NCBI GenBank assembly: GCA_963589425.1
Contig: CAVAKZ010000002.1
Coordinates: 1 to 64,000, forward strand
From: CAKRJP01 sp963589425
GTDB lineage: Bacteria; Bacillota; Clostridia; Lachnospirales; Lachnospiraceae
Length of the DNA: 64,000 bases
Direction: 5' to 3'
The notes below the pieces were generated by a model. That model saw nothing but the letters and a program-made list of their open reading frames with translations. It was not told where the DNA came from and made no database searches. How positions within the stretch are numbered: position 1 is the first letter of the stretch; each line of letters begins with the position of its first letter. Positions 1-9,267 of this stretch are shown here, piece by piece. A program made the translations under genes and the position numbers.

Positions 1-1
1 A

Positions 2-232
2 TATAACAGTTATATTATTTATTTTAGAATCTGTTTTTATATGATCATCTACTACAGTTGCTATTACAGGATCAAACAAAGATTCATGCCTGAGGATGCT
101 TTACAATATAGCAAATGGCAACTAATTATCCCCAAAAGAGTTGGCATTGGATATGCACTGAACTTTTCCTGTCCCTTGACATATATCATTTTAGTAATTT
201 TACTGATTGCAATTATAGTATCCCTTTTATGA
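2..232 (+). CDS. C-terminal end of a DUF5808-like membrane protein (partial, cut by window edge)
   Basis: The frame is open to the left edge and stops at 230-232, so only the tail of the gene is visible. The tail reads IPKRVGIGYALNF followed by one hydrophobic segment of about 20 residues and the stop. The 'PKR-G-IG-(Y/W)-LNF' pattern followed by a membrane helix recalls the C-terminal DUF5808 motif found on SdpI/DUF1648-type membrane proteins; this is recognition from memory. A good rightward terminator starts 9 bases after the stop, which supports a real + strand gene. The residues just before the motif do not match the family well, so it may be degenerate. Confidence 0.45.
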   Translation, partial: YNSYIIYFRICFYMIIYYSCYYRIKQRFMPEDALQYSKWQLIIPKRVGIGYALNFSCPLTYIILVILLIAIIVSLL

Positions 233-240
233 ATTTATTG

Positions 241-277
241 CAGGCAAGAGTAACCATCTTACTCTCACCTGTTTTTA
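241..277 (+). terminator. Rho-independent terminator
   Basis: Arms CAGG..AGAGTAA and TTACTCT..CCTG with two internal mismatches enclose a 5-base loop and are followed by GTTTTTA on the + strand. There is no U-run in the other direction, so it serves the gene ending at 232. Confidence 0.6.
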
Positions 278-301
278 CATTGGAAAAATGTTCATATTCT
301 A

Positions 302-985
302 TTAAAATGTAACTACTACTGTATAACTAATATCTACAGCACGCACAACGGGTTCATAAATTTCTTTAACCATTTCCAACGCGTAATCGTCTGCTTCCTG
401 TAAATTTTCACCAGTATTGAATTTAGCTTTCAGTTTATCTATCAATTGTTGTTCAATTTGGTTATAGTCTTTCACTGTAATTTCTAAATTTCCTAAGGCA
501 AGCACTCCTTTTTTAACAGCACCAACTTTAACCTTATTAGGATCAATAACAATATCTTTTAGCTTTGCATGTTCAATCTGTATAATCACTCTTTTATTTA
601 CATCATCAACTGTTATATTTTTTTCTGTGAGAGTATTCAAATTTACGACAAAATATCCAGTACCTGTATAGTTCACGGATTGAGATCTTTTCAATGCATC
701 AATATCTAATTGTTTTATAACTCTATCTTCTAAATCAGCAGTAACTGTAGCTTCCTGGGTGCTAACAATTAATTCTCTGGTTTCATTTTGAGGTGAGAGA
801 ATCACCTCAGAAAAATTCACTCGCACTTTACTATCATCAAGCTGTAAAAAATCTGAATCGGTCAATTCCTGTTCGTCATCTATCTTATCTTCTACCGAAT
901 CCCCTTTTTCAATCATTCCATAAGCAACAACCGCTATAATCGCAATCACAAGAACAAGAACCGCCAAATTAAGAACACGTTTCAT
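302..985 (-). CDS. DUF4230 domain protein, membrane-anchored
   Basis: 227 residues. An N-terminal hydrophobic helix (about residues 5-24) anchors the protein, and the rest is predicted to lie outside the cell. The body has the DUF4230 pattern: a beta-rich stretch with 'YTGTGYFVVNL', a 'VIIQIEHAKL' strand, a helical 'NQIEQQLIDKLKAKFN' segment and a C-terminal 'VDISYTVVVTF' strand. The function of the family is unknown. The gene lies 16 bases after the membrane-protein gene ending at 1002, so the two probably form one leftward operon. An AGGAGG-type site (CCTCCT on the + strand near 991) supports the start. Base composition is more AT-rich than in the sugar genes to the right. Confidence 0.7.
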   Translation of the reverse strand: MKRVLNLAVLVLVIAIIAVVAYGMIEKGDSVEDKIDDEQELTDSDFLQLDDSKVRVNFSEVILSPQNETRELIVSTQEATVTADLEDRVIKQLDIDALKRSQSVNYTGTGYFVVNLNTLTEKNITVDDVNKRVIIQIEHAKLKDIVIDPNKVKVGAVKKGVLALGNLEITVKDYNQIEQQLIDKLKAKFNTGENLQEADDYALEMVKEIYEPVVRAVDISYTVVVTF

Positions 986-1001
986 TTTTTCCTCCTAGGT
1001 T

Positions 1002-1847
1002 TCATTCACCGTCAAATTCAGAAATTTGTTTTTTTCCTTCCCCATCTTTATAGATTAATTGTTTAGATGCCTTTAAAAAATCAAAAGAAAAAATTTGTTG
1101 AAGAATCCACAAGAAAAATATAAACGTTAATGCCGGCACCACACAGGTAGTAATGATGAGAATAGCAATGCTGTTCATAAATTTAGCAATAGCTGCTTTA
1201 ATATCCTTGGCAATATCCTTAATACTATTTATAGCAACCGATACAGCATTTGCAAATTTTTCAATCAAGGTTTGAGAATCATCGCTTTCAGTCAACTTAT
1301 CGCTTATCTTTGAAGTATAGTTTTGCGTTTCCTCAATAGTACTATCAACATAATCTAGGTATCTTTCACCAGCCACATTGCCCAAATGTGTACTACACGG
1401 AATCACTAAAATGATTGCCAGTGATAAAATTGCAATTTTGTTTGCAATAACTTTTACTGGTTTCTGTTTAAAGATAAAAGAACAAATGTAAAGGATACAG
1501 GCGACCGGAATAAGGTATGTAAAAGCCAGCGCGGACCCCTCCACAGCAATGATACGTTCTAAAAAAATTGCGGCAAGAAGTAAAACAAAATATTTATCCA
1601 TATCTGTCAAAGTTTTCGACAAAGAACTTCCGTAATCATCCGGGAGGTAATCTATCACAAGAGAAATCCCCAATGTAACCGCAGTAAGTTTAGTCACAGT
1701 GTCCTGACTTTTTTCTAAACTTTCAATTGATTCCTTATAAAATGGAATTTCTGGATATTTTTTCACACATACTAACATAGAAAATAACATAATGAAAATT
1801 GGTATCAAAATATGCAGTAGCCATTTGGCACGCTTAGCAGATAACAT
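1002..1847 (-). CDS. Multi-pass membrane protein of unknown function
   Basis: 281 residues from the chosen start at 1847. A longer frame reaches 1889, but AGGAGG at 1855-1860 sits 7 bases before the ATG at 1847 and decides the start. Hydrophobic segments occur near residues 10-27, 50-70, 85-110, 118-135, 142-160 and 235-265, with a charged stretch between the last two that is rich in S, T, D and E and probably extracytoplasmic. I recognise no catalytic motif or family. It precedes the DUF4230 gene in a likely two-gene operon, so the two products may work together at the membrane, but that is inference. Confidence 0.55.
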   Translation of the reverse strand: MLSAKRAKWLLHILIPIFIMLFSMLVCVKKYPEIPFYKESIESLEKSQDTVTKLTAVTLGISLVIDYLPDDYGSSLSKTLTDMDKYFVLLLAAIFLERIIAVEGSALAFTYLIPVACILYICSFIFKQKPVKVIANKIAILSLAIILVIPCSTHLGNVAGERYLDYVDSTIEETQNYTSKISDKLTESDDSQTLIEKFANAVSVAINSIKDIAKDIKAAIAKFMNSIAILIITTCVVPALTFIFFLWILQQIFSFDFLKASKQLIYKDGEGKKQISEFDGE

Positions 1848-1920
1848 AATTTTTCCTCCTAATATAAACTCATACTCAAAGTATACCATATAAATCTATA
1901 TCTTTTTTAACAATTGAATA

Positions 1921-4062
1921 TCATCGAATTATTTCATCATACAAGCCTGCTTCGCTGCTATTTCCTAAATACAGGCAATACTTCCCTAGACGAACTTTAA
2001 ATTCCCCTGATTCTTCATCAAAAATTTCTATCTCTGTTTTTTTACAGGTGAGTGTGACTAGCTTGCTCTCGCCTTTTTTTAATGTCAGCTTGGAAAAGTC
2101 ACAAAGCTTCTTAGGCTCTTGTTCATAGGATACATATAGCTGCATCACTTCGCTTCCGCTGCAATTTCCTGTATTAGTCACTCTTAGCCTAACTGAATAA
2201 GCTTTTTCTTCTTCACCAAATCCATTTTTGTTATAGAACTTTTCTTCCACTTCCCAGAAAAAGCTTGTATAACTAAGCCCATAGCCAAACGGATATAAAG
2301 GCATCTTCCCCTCAGCTTCCAAGTAACGGTAGCCTACATAATATCCATAAAATTGTTCTTTGCTACGAAAATCTACATTAGGAAGATCCTCCTCCCTTTT
2401 AGGAATGGAAAAGGGAAGTTTTCCTCCCGGACACTCTTTACCAAACAAGACTCTTGCTATGGCACTTCCGCCTTCCATGCCCGGATAGTAGCTAAAAAGA
2501 ATGGCTCCTGCATGCTTTTCGTATTCGCCCATGGTAATGGCACTGCCGCCAATCATTAGCAAGATGACATCCGACCGTAGCTTGGTAAGCCAATCTGCCA
2601 GTGCCTGGTCCTTTGCACTTAGACCCAGGCTTTCGATTCGATCTCCTCCTAAGCTCTTTACATACACATCCTCCATGTCTGCATAAACATATTCCCCTTC
2701 TCGTCCTACTTCATTGCCAACCACAAGAATCAAGGCATCTGCTTCTTTCGCCAGTCTCTTACAATGCCCCAGGCTTGCTCCATCATAGTAGATAATTTCA
2801 TGTCCCGGAAGTTCCCTTAAAAGCCCTTGAAGGATAGAGATTTCATAAGGTGGATATACCTGGCTGGAGCCGTGGTCCCCGCAAATATCCCCATTTGCCA
2901 ATTTCCCTATCACCACAATTTTCTTACACTTTCCCGGTGACAGAGGCAAAAGCTGATTTTCATTTTTTAAGAGAGTAAGGCCGGCTACCGCGCACCGTCT
3001 TGCCAAGTCATGGTGGGCATTTAAGTTGGCCTTCACAGAATCCTTCTTTGTTACTTCCTTCTTTTCCAGACCTATACCATTTTGCTTCTTATAGTCTTCC
3101 AATAATTTTTCATGGGCCAGTAAGGTACGGATGATCTGCAAGACCATAGTGTCTATCTGACTTTCTGATACCAGCTCTTTCTTTACTGCCTTAAGCAAGG
3201 CCTCCCCATAGTAATGGGTGTTTGGCATTTCCAGATTCATTCCTGCATTGGCAGCGGTTACCGTATCTTTTATCCCCCAGTTAAAGTCACACATGGTAAT
3301 TCCGTCAAATTTCCACTTAGTTCTCAACATTTCCGTAAGAAGATAAGAATTTTGTCCACACATTTCCCCGGCATAACCGTTGTAAGCACTCATTACAGCT
3401 CCTGCCCCTGCCTCAATGCATTTTCGAAAATGGGATAAAAAGACTTCTTGTTCTGTTCGTTTGTCACAGGTGATATTCACTTCAAATCTGGCATTTTCCA
3501 TGGAATTAAAGGCCAAATGTTTGACACAGGCAATGACTCCTGTGCTTTGCACTCCTCGGATCAAACTGCTGCCCATCTCTCCCAAAAGATAGGAATCTTC
3601 CCCGTAGCTTTCCTGGGCTCTTCCCCAGCCAGGGTGGTAGGGAAGATTGACACAGACTCCTCCGAAGAGATTCCCCCCAGCGTGGATTACTTCCCATCCA
3701 ATGGCCTCTCCTACTTCTCTTTCCAGATCTCTGTCAAAGCTGGCTCCCCGCATACTTGTCACCGGAAAGCAGGTGTAGGTATCACGACCACACACCACCC
3801 CCTTAGTGCCATCCACAAAATAAAGAGCCGGTATCTCATGTTTTTCAAGGCCACCGGCCCGATAAGGACTCTCATTATAATGGGCATTAACCTTCTTTTG
3901 AATGGAACGGCGAACCTCCTCCATGGTGCGAAGCCCACTCATGAGATAAATCTTTTCTTCCAAGGTCAGTTCCTTTAAAATCTCCTGGGCCTCTTTGGTA
4001 AAAGCTTGTCTATATCCTACATAGTCAAATTCTTTCGCAAAATCCTCTCTATGTTCTCCCAT
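1921..4062 (-). CDS. Glycoside hydrolase family 3 beta-glucosidase/beta-xylosidase-type enzyme
   Basis: About 713 residues from the ATG at 4062, which has GGGGAGG 7 bases upstream; a longer frame starts at 4077. GH3 enzymes remove terminal beta-linked glucose, xylose or arabinose. The N-terminal TIM barrel shows 'KHLAFN' and 'GITMCDFNWG', whose Asp (about residue 259) is the expected nucleophile. The (alpha/beta)6 sandwich follows ('CGDHGSSQVYPP', 'GEYEKHAGAILFSYYPGMEGG'), then 'LYPFGYGLSYTSF' and a fibronectin-III-like end. There is no signal peptide, so it acts in the cytoplasm on imported oligosaccharides. It is last in the operon with an AraC regulator, a GPH symporter and a GH43 enzyme, which points to xylo- or arabino-oligosaccharides; exact specificity is open. 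Confidence 0.87.
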   Translation of the reverse strand: MGEHREDFAKEFDYVGYRQAFTKEAQEILKELTLEEKIYLMSGLRTMEEVRRSIQKKVNAHYNESPYRAGGLEKHEIPALYFVDGTKGVVCGRDTYTCFPVTSMRGASFDRDLEREVGEAIGWEVIHAGGNLFGGVCVNLPYHPGWGRAQESYGEDSYLLGEMGSSLIRGVQSTGVIACVKHLAFNSMENARFEVNITCDKRTEQEVFLSHFRKCIEAGAGAVMSAYNGYAGEMCGQNSYLLTEMLRTKWKFDGITMCDFNWGIKDTVTAANAGMNLEMPNTHYYGEALLKAVKKELVSESQIDTMVLQIIRTLLAHEKLLEDYKKQNGIGLEKKEVTKKDSVKANLNAHHDLARRCAVAGLTLLKNENQLLPLSPGKCKKIVVIGKLANGDICGDHGSSQVYPPYEISILQGLLRELPGHEIIYYDGASLGHCKRLAKEADALILVVGNEVGREGEYVYADMEDVYVKSLGGDRIESLGLSAKDQALADWLTKLRSDVILLMIGGSAITMGEYEKHAGAILFSYYPGMEGGSAIARVLFGKECPGGKLPFSIPKREEDLPNVDFRSKEQFYGYYVGYRYLEAEGKMPLYPFGYGLSYTSFFWEVEEKFYNKNGFGEEEKAYSVRLRVTNTGNCSGSEVMQLYVSYEQEPKKLCDFSKLTLKKGESKLVTLTCKKTEIEIFDEESGEFKVRLGKYCLYLGNSSEAGLYDEIIR

Positions 4063-4098
4063 GAAATACCTCCCCATATCGCTGGTTTTTCAACTACC

Positions 4099-5019
4099 CT
4101 ATTTTGCTTCCAGAATATGATGAAGTATAGCCCTTGCCTCCGGAATACTAAAGTCCAAATATCCTTTCAGCACATCATTATTCTGCTGACTCTGTCCCTT
4201 CTCCCGAAACTCTCCCGGAGTTTGCCCTGTCATGGCATGAAACTTTCGATAGAATGTTTTTTCCGAACCAAATCCACATACATCCAAAATATAGTTCATG
4301 TTTTTCTCTGTATTTTTTAAGAGGTTCTTCGCCTTTTCCACCCTTAGACTGTCTACGAGTTCCTTCATACTCATACCCAAAACACTTTTTGCACACCGGT
4401 CCAAGGTTTTTCGGCTCATGCCCTCCTTATAGCAAATCTGATCCAGAAGGTCCTCCTGGTCCATATGTCCATTAATATAGTCCAAAGTTCGTATCATGGT
4501 GTCCCGGTCTGTCACTGCCAAATTGTCTTTGTATCTTACATCATGAACAACATAATCCAAAAGATCTGCTGCCAGCTTATAAACCAGAGCTCTCAAATGA
4601 AAGGGAGCATGGGCCTCCTCACTTAGGCTTTCATAGGCAATGGCTGCAGCCTGCCGGTAAAAATAGGCAAATCCAGGCTCCGGCTCATCCTCTGGATCAT
4701 TTACATAAAAACGGATTTCAGAGGTATCCTTCTCACTAAGGTGAAAAAGTTCCGGCCTTAACTGAAGAATCATGCAAAGATTCTCCTGCCCTTGAGGATT
4801 TTGAATCTCATGAATCTCATTGGGATTGGTTAAGATAAACTCTCCCTCCTTAACCAAACGTTCCTCCGATTGAATATGCATATGAACACTGCCTTTTAAA
4901 ACGCCAAGGATTTCATATTCCTCATGCCAGTGAAAGGCTGAGCTTTCAATAGGAGTTACAAAAGCATGCACCATACTGCTGGCATCATAGTCAATATTTT
5001 CATAAATAGAATAGGCCAT
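4099..5019 (-). CDS. AraC-family transcriptional regulator
   Basis: 306 residues from the ATG at 5019, preceded by AAAGGAG; an upstream extension to 5091 lacks such a site. The N-terminal half is a cupin-type sensing domain ('FHWHEEYEILGVLKGSVHMHI', 'ILTNPNEIHEIQN'). The C-terminal ~90 residues carry the two AraC helix-turn-helix units, ending in the family signature around 'VCGFGSEKTFYRKFHAMTGQTPGEFRE'. It sits between the symporter and the GH3 gene, so it most likely controls this operon in response to an imported sugar. The GACAG half-sites upstream of 7905 are candidate targets, but that link is inference. Confidence 0.85.
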   Translation of the reverse strand: MAYSIYENIDYDASSMVHAFVTPIESSAFHWHEEYEILGVLKGSVHMHIQSEERLVKEGEFILTNPNEIHEIQNPQGQENLCMILQLRPELFHLSEKDTSEIRFYVNDPEDEPEPGFAYFYRQAAAIAYESLSEEAHAPFHLRALVYKLAADLLDYVVHDVRYKDNLAVTDRDTMIRTLDYINGHMDQEDLLDQICYKEGMSRKTLDRCAKSVLGMSMKELVDSLRVEKAKNLLKNTEKNMNYILDVCGFGSEKTFYRKFHAMTGQTPGEFREKGQSQQNNDVLKGYLDFSIPEARAILHHILEAK

Positions 5020-5128
5020 CTTTGTTTTCTCCTTTCCCCTGCAATTGATGCTTAAAGTATAGCATAGAAAAGCAAGAACGAGCAGACCCAAACCAGTCCG
5101 CCCGTTTCATTTCATCTTTTATGAAAAT

Positions 5129-6481
5129 TTATTTTGCATTTTTCTTCTTTGCAAGTCCCTCAGAGATCTGTCCGTAGATTTTATCCAGGTTACAGAAGTA
5201 CAAGGTCACAAGTCCTACTACAATCAATACTGCAGGAACCAGGGTAAATACTGTCTTAATTCCTGACACTGTAGAAGCTGCCTGAGCTGCAAGGGATCCG
5301 TCATAAGCTGCCCATGCAAGTCCCCATCCTACAATCGCAGATCCAAGACCTGCTCCAACCTTCATACCAAAGGAAGTTGCGGAGTTTGTAAGACCATCTA
5401 AACGCACACCAGTCTTCCACTCACCATAGTCTACAACGTCTGCTACCATAGCAAAAAGTCCTGCATTGTGAGGAATACCACCGATTCCTAAGCAAACCAG
5501 TCCAATCACTGCTGTAGTAAAGCTAGTACCTGTAAAGGCCATTACAAGCACACCTACAAGTTCAATAACATAACCGATCATCATACTCTTCCATTTTCCA
5601 AGAAGTTTGTTAATGTAAGGATATACCAGATTACCAATAAGCTTTGGCAAAATAAAGCAGAGGGTCAAAGTTCCCATTAATCCAGCATTTCCAAGAACGT
5701 CTCTTGCATAGTAAATACGAAGACCATTATTTACTCCTAAGATCGTATAATTTACTACGAATACAACAGCTAATAAGAGGAAATACTTATTCTGGAAGAG
5801 AAGCTTAAAGGATTCTCCAACGCTCATTTTTTCCTTCTCTTCTGTCTTTCCGGAATTCTTTTCAATATTGGTACGCTCTTTTGTTCCGGCGAAGGTAATT
5901 AAGAGCATAATCGCTCCGATGGTTCCAAAGATTGCTGCCATTCCTGTCCAGCCAAATTTTCCTACAAAGTTGTTACAGTTGTAGTTAATGAAGAGCACTG
6001 TCGCCATGGTAATAAAGAAACGAATGGAACTCATAGTTACACGATCGGCTGGATTTGGTGCTTCCAAAGAAAGCAAGGTGTTGTATGCCAGGTTACATGC
6101 AGTATAAATTACAACTGCCATAATGACGTAACTAACACAGGCATATACCAGTTTTCCACTTCCTGATAAGGATCCAGGGATACTAAACATCAGCACCAAA
6201 CCTAGGCCCATAGGAATTGCTGTCCAAAGGATCCAAGGTCTTGCTTTTCCCCAGCGGGTATGAGTACGGTCAATAATGCTTCCCATAACCAAATCAGAAA
6301 TACCATCCAAAAGTCTGGTAAGTAACATTAAGGTTCCAATAGTTGCTGCCGCCAGCCCCACACTGTCGGTGTAGTAAAGGGTCAGGTAAGAACCGATGGT
6401 GGTCCATACCAGGTTACAACCGCCGTCACCTACGGCGAAGGCGAGGATCTCGCCCCATGATGGTTTCTTCGTGTCTTTCAT
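5129..6481 (-). CDS. Glycoside-pentoside-hexuronide (GPH) family sugar:cation symporter
   Basis: 450 residues with about 12 hydrophobic segments. The N-terminus has 'FAVGDGGCNLVWTTIGSYL' and 'LLTRLLDGISDLVMGSIIDRT', typical of MelB/XylP/YicJ-type transporters (acidic residues in helices II and IV for cation coupling). The 'DRVTMSSIRFFITMATVLF' and 'DVVDYGEWKTGVRLDG' motifs also fit this family. It should bring oligosaccharides or glycosides in with Na+ or H+. It sits 26 bases after the GH43 gene and shares its operon, so the cargo is probably the substrate of the GH43 and GH3 enzymes. Confidence 0.87.
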   Translation of the reverse strand: MKDTKKPSWGEILAFAVGDGGCNLVWTTIGSYLTLYYTDSVGLAAATIGTLMLLTRLLDGISDLVMGSIIDRTHTRWGKARPWILWTAIPMGLGLVLMFSIPGSLSGSGKLVYACVSYVIMAVVIYTACNLAYNTLLSLEAPNPADRVTMSSIRFFITMATVLFINYNCNNFVGKFGWTGMAAIFGTIGAIMLLITFAGTKERTNIEKNSGKTEEKEKMSVGESFKLLFQNKYFLLLAVVFVVNYTILGVNNGLRIYYARDVLGNAGLMGTLTLCFILPKLIGNLVYPYINKLLGKWKSMMIGYVIELVGVLVMAFTGTSFTTAVIGLVCLGIGGIPHNAGLFAMVADVVDYGEWKTGVRLDGLTNSATSFGMKVGAGLGSAIVGWGLAWAAYDGSLAAQAASTVSGIKTVFTLVPAVLIVVGLVTLYFCNLDKIYGQISEGLAKKKNAK

Positions 6482-6507
6482 CTTCTCTCCTCCTTATGAA
6501 TACATAT

Positions 6508-7905
6508 TTATCCCAGCAATAAGGTAATAAGTTCAAGGACGCCCTCTCCCTCAAATACCAAATAAAGTTCCCTATCTCCTTCAAATTGAACTTTTACACT
6601 AGCTTCCTTCCACTCTTTGGTCTCAGAAAGCGGAAGGACAAAATCAGAAGCACCTTTTTCTGTAAAGATTTTAAGCCTTCCCTGCCCCTTCATTCGATAG
6701 GAGACACCCAGGGTCTTTGTTTCATCTAAGTTTAAATATTTATATCCGATGCGATTGCCATCTTTTACATTGGCAATATAACGCTCCTCTTTGACGCAAG
6801 TCATGTAGGGGAAATCTACCTCCGGATTGGTACGTCCAATGGAAGATAAGGGACCCATATGACCATTGGTTAAGTTACAGCAAAATACCGCCGGATAATT
6901 TATATTTCCCTTAAGAGGGTCCAGGTTCATTCCACTGGTGCTAATCGTAACCTGGGGAATCTTTCCTTCTTCATCGAAACATACCGGTTCCGCACAGGCT
7001 TGCCGATTATATTGATTTAAATAAGTGTGACGATGATAGAAAATATACCATTGCCCCTTGACCTCAACCAAACCTCCGTGGTTGTTGCCTACACTCATCA
7101 GTTTATCTTCTTCTTTTCGGCCTTTATATCCCACATCTCCGTTACTGATAATGACGCCGGCGTAGCTAAAGCCTTCCATGGGCTTTTTGCTGACAGCATA
7201 GCAAAGCTGATGGGTATTTATAGAAGAGTAAACCAGATAGTAAAGTCCATTAATCTTTCGGATAGAGGGTCCCTCAAAATATTCATTTCCTTCAAAGGAA
7301 GTTCCTGTTCCGTAATTCTTACTGGGAACCACTATAGTCGGGCCTTCCTTCACCGTAAGCATGTCATCCTCAAGTTTAAGAACGCTTCCACCTTTTAGGT
7401 CCTGTCCCTTGTATCTTGGAATGTTGATCATACAGGGGGCAAATCCAAAATAAAGGAAATTCCCATCCTCATTACAGATCAAGGATGGATCATAGGGTTG
7501 ATTTTCCGCCATGACTCTGCCATCCGCATAATGGACGCGACCATAAAACTGGTATTTTCCTGCCGGGCTATCACACACCGCTACATTGATAGAATCCTGA
7601 AACTTAATGCAGTAGTAAAGATAATAGCGACCATCCGGCCCCTGGACTACATCCGGCGCGTATAGGGGAAGTACTTCCTTGTTGTAAGGATCTTGATCCT
7701 TGCGATAAATGGTGCCTTCCAAGCGCCAATCCGACAAGTCCTCTAAGGGAGCTGACCAGCATACATAATCCAGCTCACAGAATTCATCCCCATTCTCCTT
7801 GTCATGACTTCCATAAACGTAAATCCGGTCTCCAAACACATGGGGTTCCCCATCCGGAACATGCTCCCACAAGGGCATATAGGGATTGTGACACTGATTC
7901 TTCAT
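6508..7905 (-). CDS. Glycoside hydrolase family 43 (arabinofuranosidase/xylosidase-type)
   Basis: 465 residues. GH43 five-bladed propeller features are visible: the N-terminal 'NPYMPLWEHVPDGEPHVF' region with the general-base Asp, 'LYAPDVVQGPDGRYYLYY' with the pKa-modulating Asp, and 'EYFEGPSIRKINGLYYLVYSS' with the acid Glu. A beta-sandwich of about 120 residues follows (from about residue 345) and looks like a small carbohydrate-binding or accessory domain. No signal peptide, so it acts inside the cell. First gene of the operon; GAAAGGAG precedes the ATG at 7905. Activity against arabinosyl or xylosyl ends is the family expectation and was not tested. Confidence 0.87.
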   Translation of the reverse strand: MKNQCHNPYMPLWEHVPDGEPHVFGDRIYVYGSHDKENGDEFCELDYVCWSAPLEDLSDWRLEGTIYRKDQDPYNKEVLPLYAPDVVQGPDGRYYLYYCIKFQDSINVAVCDSPAGKYQFYGRVHYADGRVMAENQPYDPSLICNEDGNFLYFGFAPCMINIPRYKGQDLKGGSVLKLEDDMLTVKEGPTIVVPSKNYGTGTSFEGNEYFEGPSIRKINGLYYLVYSSINTHQLCYAVSKKPMEGFSYAGVIISNGDVGYKGRKEEDKLMSVGNNHGGLVEVKGQWYIFYHRHTYLNQYNRQACAEPVCFDEEGKIPQVTISTSGMNLDPLKGNINYPAVFCCNLTNGHMGPLSSIGRTNPEVDFPYMTCVKEERYIANVKDGNRIGYKYLNLDETKTLGVSYRMKGQGRLKIFTEKGASDFVLPLSETKEWKEASVKVQFEGDRELYLVFEGEGVLELITLLLG

Positions 7906-7974
7906 GTCCTGTCTCCTTTCTTTTTATTACAAAGCTTTTTTGATTTCTGTAAAGCTTCTGTATTGATTGAGTAA

Positions 7975-8063
7975 ATTATAGAAAAGAAATTCCCTTATGT
8001 TCTGTCAAAGCGCACTTAAATCTCTGTCAAAAACGGACAGGTTTTGTGCACAACTGACAGGTT
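7975..8063 (-). promoter_or_regulatory. Promoter and candidate AraC operator of the GH43 operon
   Basis: On the minus strand a perfect TATAAT lies at 7975-7980, with no good -35 hexamer at the usual distance (AGAACA at 7998-8003). Just upstream are four CTGTC/GACAG half-sites at about 8002, 8024, 8036 and 8056. The last two are direct GACAGGTT repeats exactly 20 bp apart, and the middle pair form an inverted repeat. A weak -35 next to direct repeats spaced by two helical turns is what an AraC-activated promoter would look like. The rest of the 7906-8254 gap holds the fructokinase terminator and nothing else I can name. Confidence 0.5.
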
Positions 8064-8177
8064 GCACAATTCAAAGTCTTATTTTTTATGCATTCTTAAC
8101 AATCTACTGTATATTTCTCACAATTCTTTTTCATTTCCGCAGCAGATAATTTTCTGCATCAAATAAGATAGCTTTAA

Positions 8178-8207
8178 ACAAAAAAGACATCCGATAAACG
8201 GATGTCT
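8178..8207 (-). terminator. Rho-independent terminator of the fructokinase gene
   Basis: AGACATCCG and CGGATGTCT form a perfect stem with a short loop, and the minus strand continues into TTTTTTG. It lies 48 bases after the stop at 8255. Confidence 0.85.
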
Positions 8208-8254
8208 AAAGTAGCTTGTCTATATAGAATTATAAAGTAAAATGCTATAGGCAA

Positions 8255-9208
8255 TTAATTATTGGCAGAGTGGCTGTCCAGGAAAGCTTCAATCTGCTCT
8301 TTTGTAGGCAAGGATGCAATGGCTCCTTTTTCTCTGACAGCTAGGGATCCGCTGACATTTCCATATTTCACTGCATCTCTTAAAATCTCTTCTGTAAGAT
8401 CTGTCACTTGGTTTACTCCCAAGTTTAATACCCTGGAAAGAAAACCTCCCCAAAAAGCATCTCCGGCTCCTGTGGTATCAGCCACATAGTCAGCCTTGTA
8501 TCCTGCAAGAACAAAGGAAGTTCCATTAAAAAAGCACTCAGCCCCCTGGCTTCCTAGGGTAAGCACAACTACGGAAATATCTTTCTCCTTCATAAGGGCC
8601 GGCACATTTTCTCTGCCTCCCACCATATCAATTTCTTCATCAGAAATCTTCAGGAAATCTACTTCAGGAAGGACCTCCATAACCTTCTTTGCGCAGGCTT
8701 CCTTATCATTGCCCCAAGGCATGTCTCTGTAGTTAATATCAAAGGCTACCAGGCAGCCCTTTTCATGGGCCTTCTTCATGGCATACTCTGTTGCTTGAAC
8801 AGCCTTTCCTGCCGATAGGGTAAAAGAACCTGCATGAAGCATTCTGCAATCAGCAAAGTCCTCTTCCTTAATTTCTGAGGAGTCTAGCATCATGTCCGCT
8901 CCCGGTTTTCTTGCAAAGGTAAAGCTTCGCTCATTATTCTCTCCTAAAGTTACAAAGGCCATAGTGGTAATAGCCTCATCTGTAAGTTCCGGAGATAAGG
9001 GTCTTACATGATTCTCCTTTAGAGCTCCTATTAAAAATTTTCCAAGATCGTCATTTCCCACCTTGCAATACATACCGGACTTTAGGCCATTTCTTGCAGC
9101 GGAAATAGCTACATTAGCAGGGGCTCCTCCTGCATTTCTCACATAGGATCCTTCCTCTGATCCAGGAAGAAAATCAATCAACAATTCTCCAAGAGCAATA
9201 AATTCCAT
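8255..9208 (-). CDS. PfkB-family carbohydrate kinase, probable fructokinase
   Basis: About 317 residues from the ATG at 9208, preceded by AAAGGAG; an extension to 9244 lacks this. It should phosphorylate fructose or a related hexose with ATP in the cytoplasm. Motifs: N-terminal 'ALGELLIDFLPG', the sugar-binding 'NAGGAPANVAISAARNG' (PfkB signature 1) and 'DTTGAGDAFWGGFLSR' (signature 2, with the catalytic Asp and anion hole). The overall pattern is closest to ScrK-type fructokinases, but 2-keto-3-deoxygluconate and ribose kinases share the fold, so the substrate is a family-level call. Single gene with its own promoter and terminator. Confidence 0.82.
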   Translation of the reverse strand: MEFIALGELLIDFLPGSEEGSYVRNAGGAPANVAISAARNGLKSGMYCKVGNDDLGKFLIGALKENHVRPLSPELTDEAITTMAFVTLGENNERSFTFARKPGADMMLDSSEIKEEDFADCRMLHAGSFTLSAGKAVQATEYAMKKAHEKGCLVAFDINYRDMPWGNDKEACAKKVMEVLPEVDFLKISDEEIDMVGGRENVPALMKEKDISVVVLTLGSQGAECFFNGTSFVLAGYKADYVADTTGAGDAFWGGFLSRVLNLGVNQVTDLTEEILRDAVKYGNVSGSLAVREKGAIASLPTKEQIEAFLDSHSANN

Positions 9209-9267
9209 ACAAACTCCTTTCACAGCTATCTGCTTTATTCTCAAATATTTTCTTTACATTTACCTAT

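Noticed and set aside
3448..3978. 176-codon + strand ORF opposite the GH3 gene
   Set aside because: It lies fully antisense to a well-supported GH3 enzyme, has no ribosome site and shows no recognisable domain.
7906..8254. Intergenic gap examined for a riboswitch
   Set aside because: Only the operator-like repeats, a promoter and the fructokinase terminator were found; no conserved aptamer pattern was recognised.
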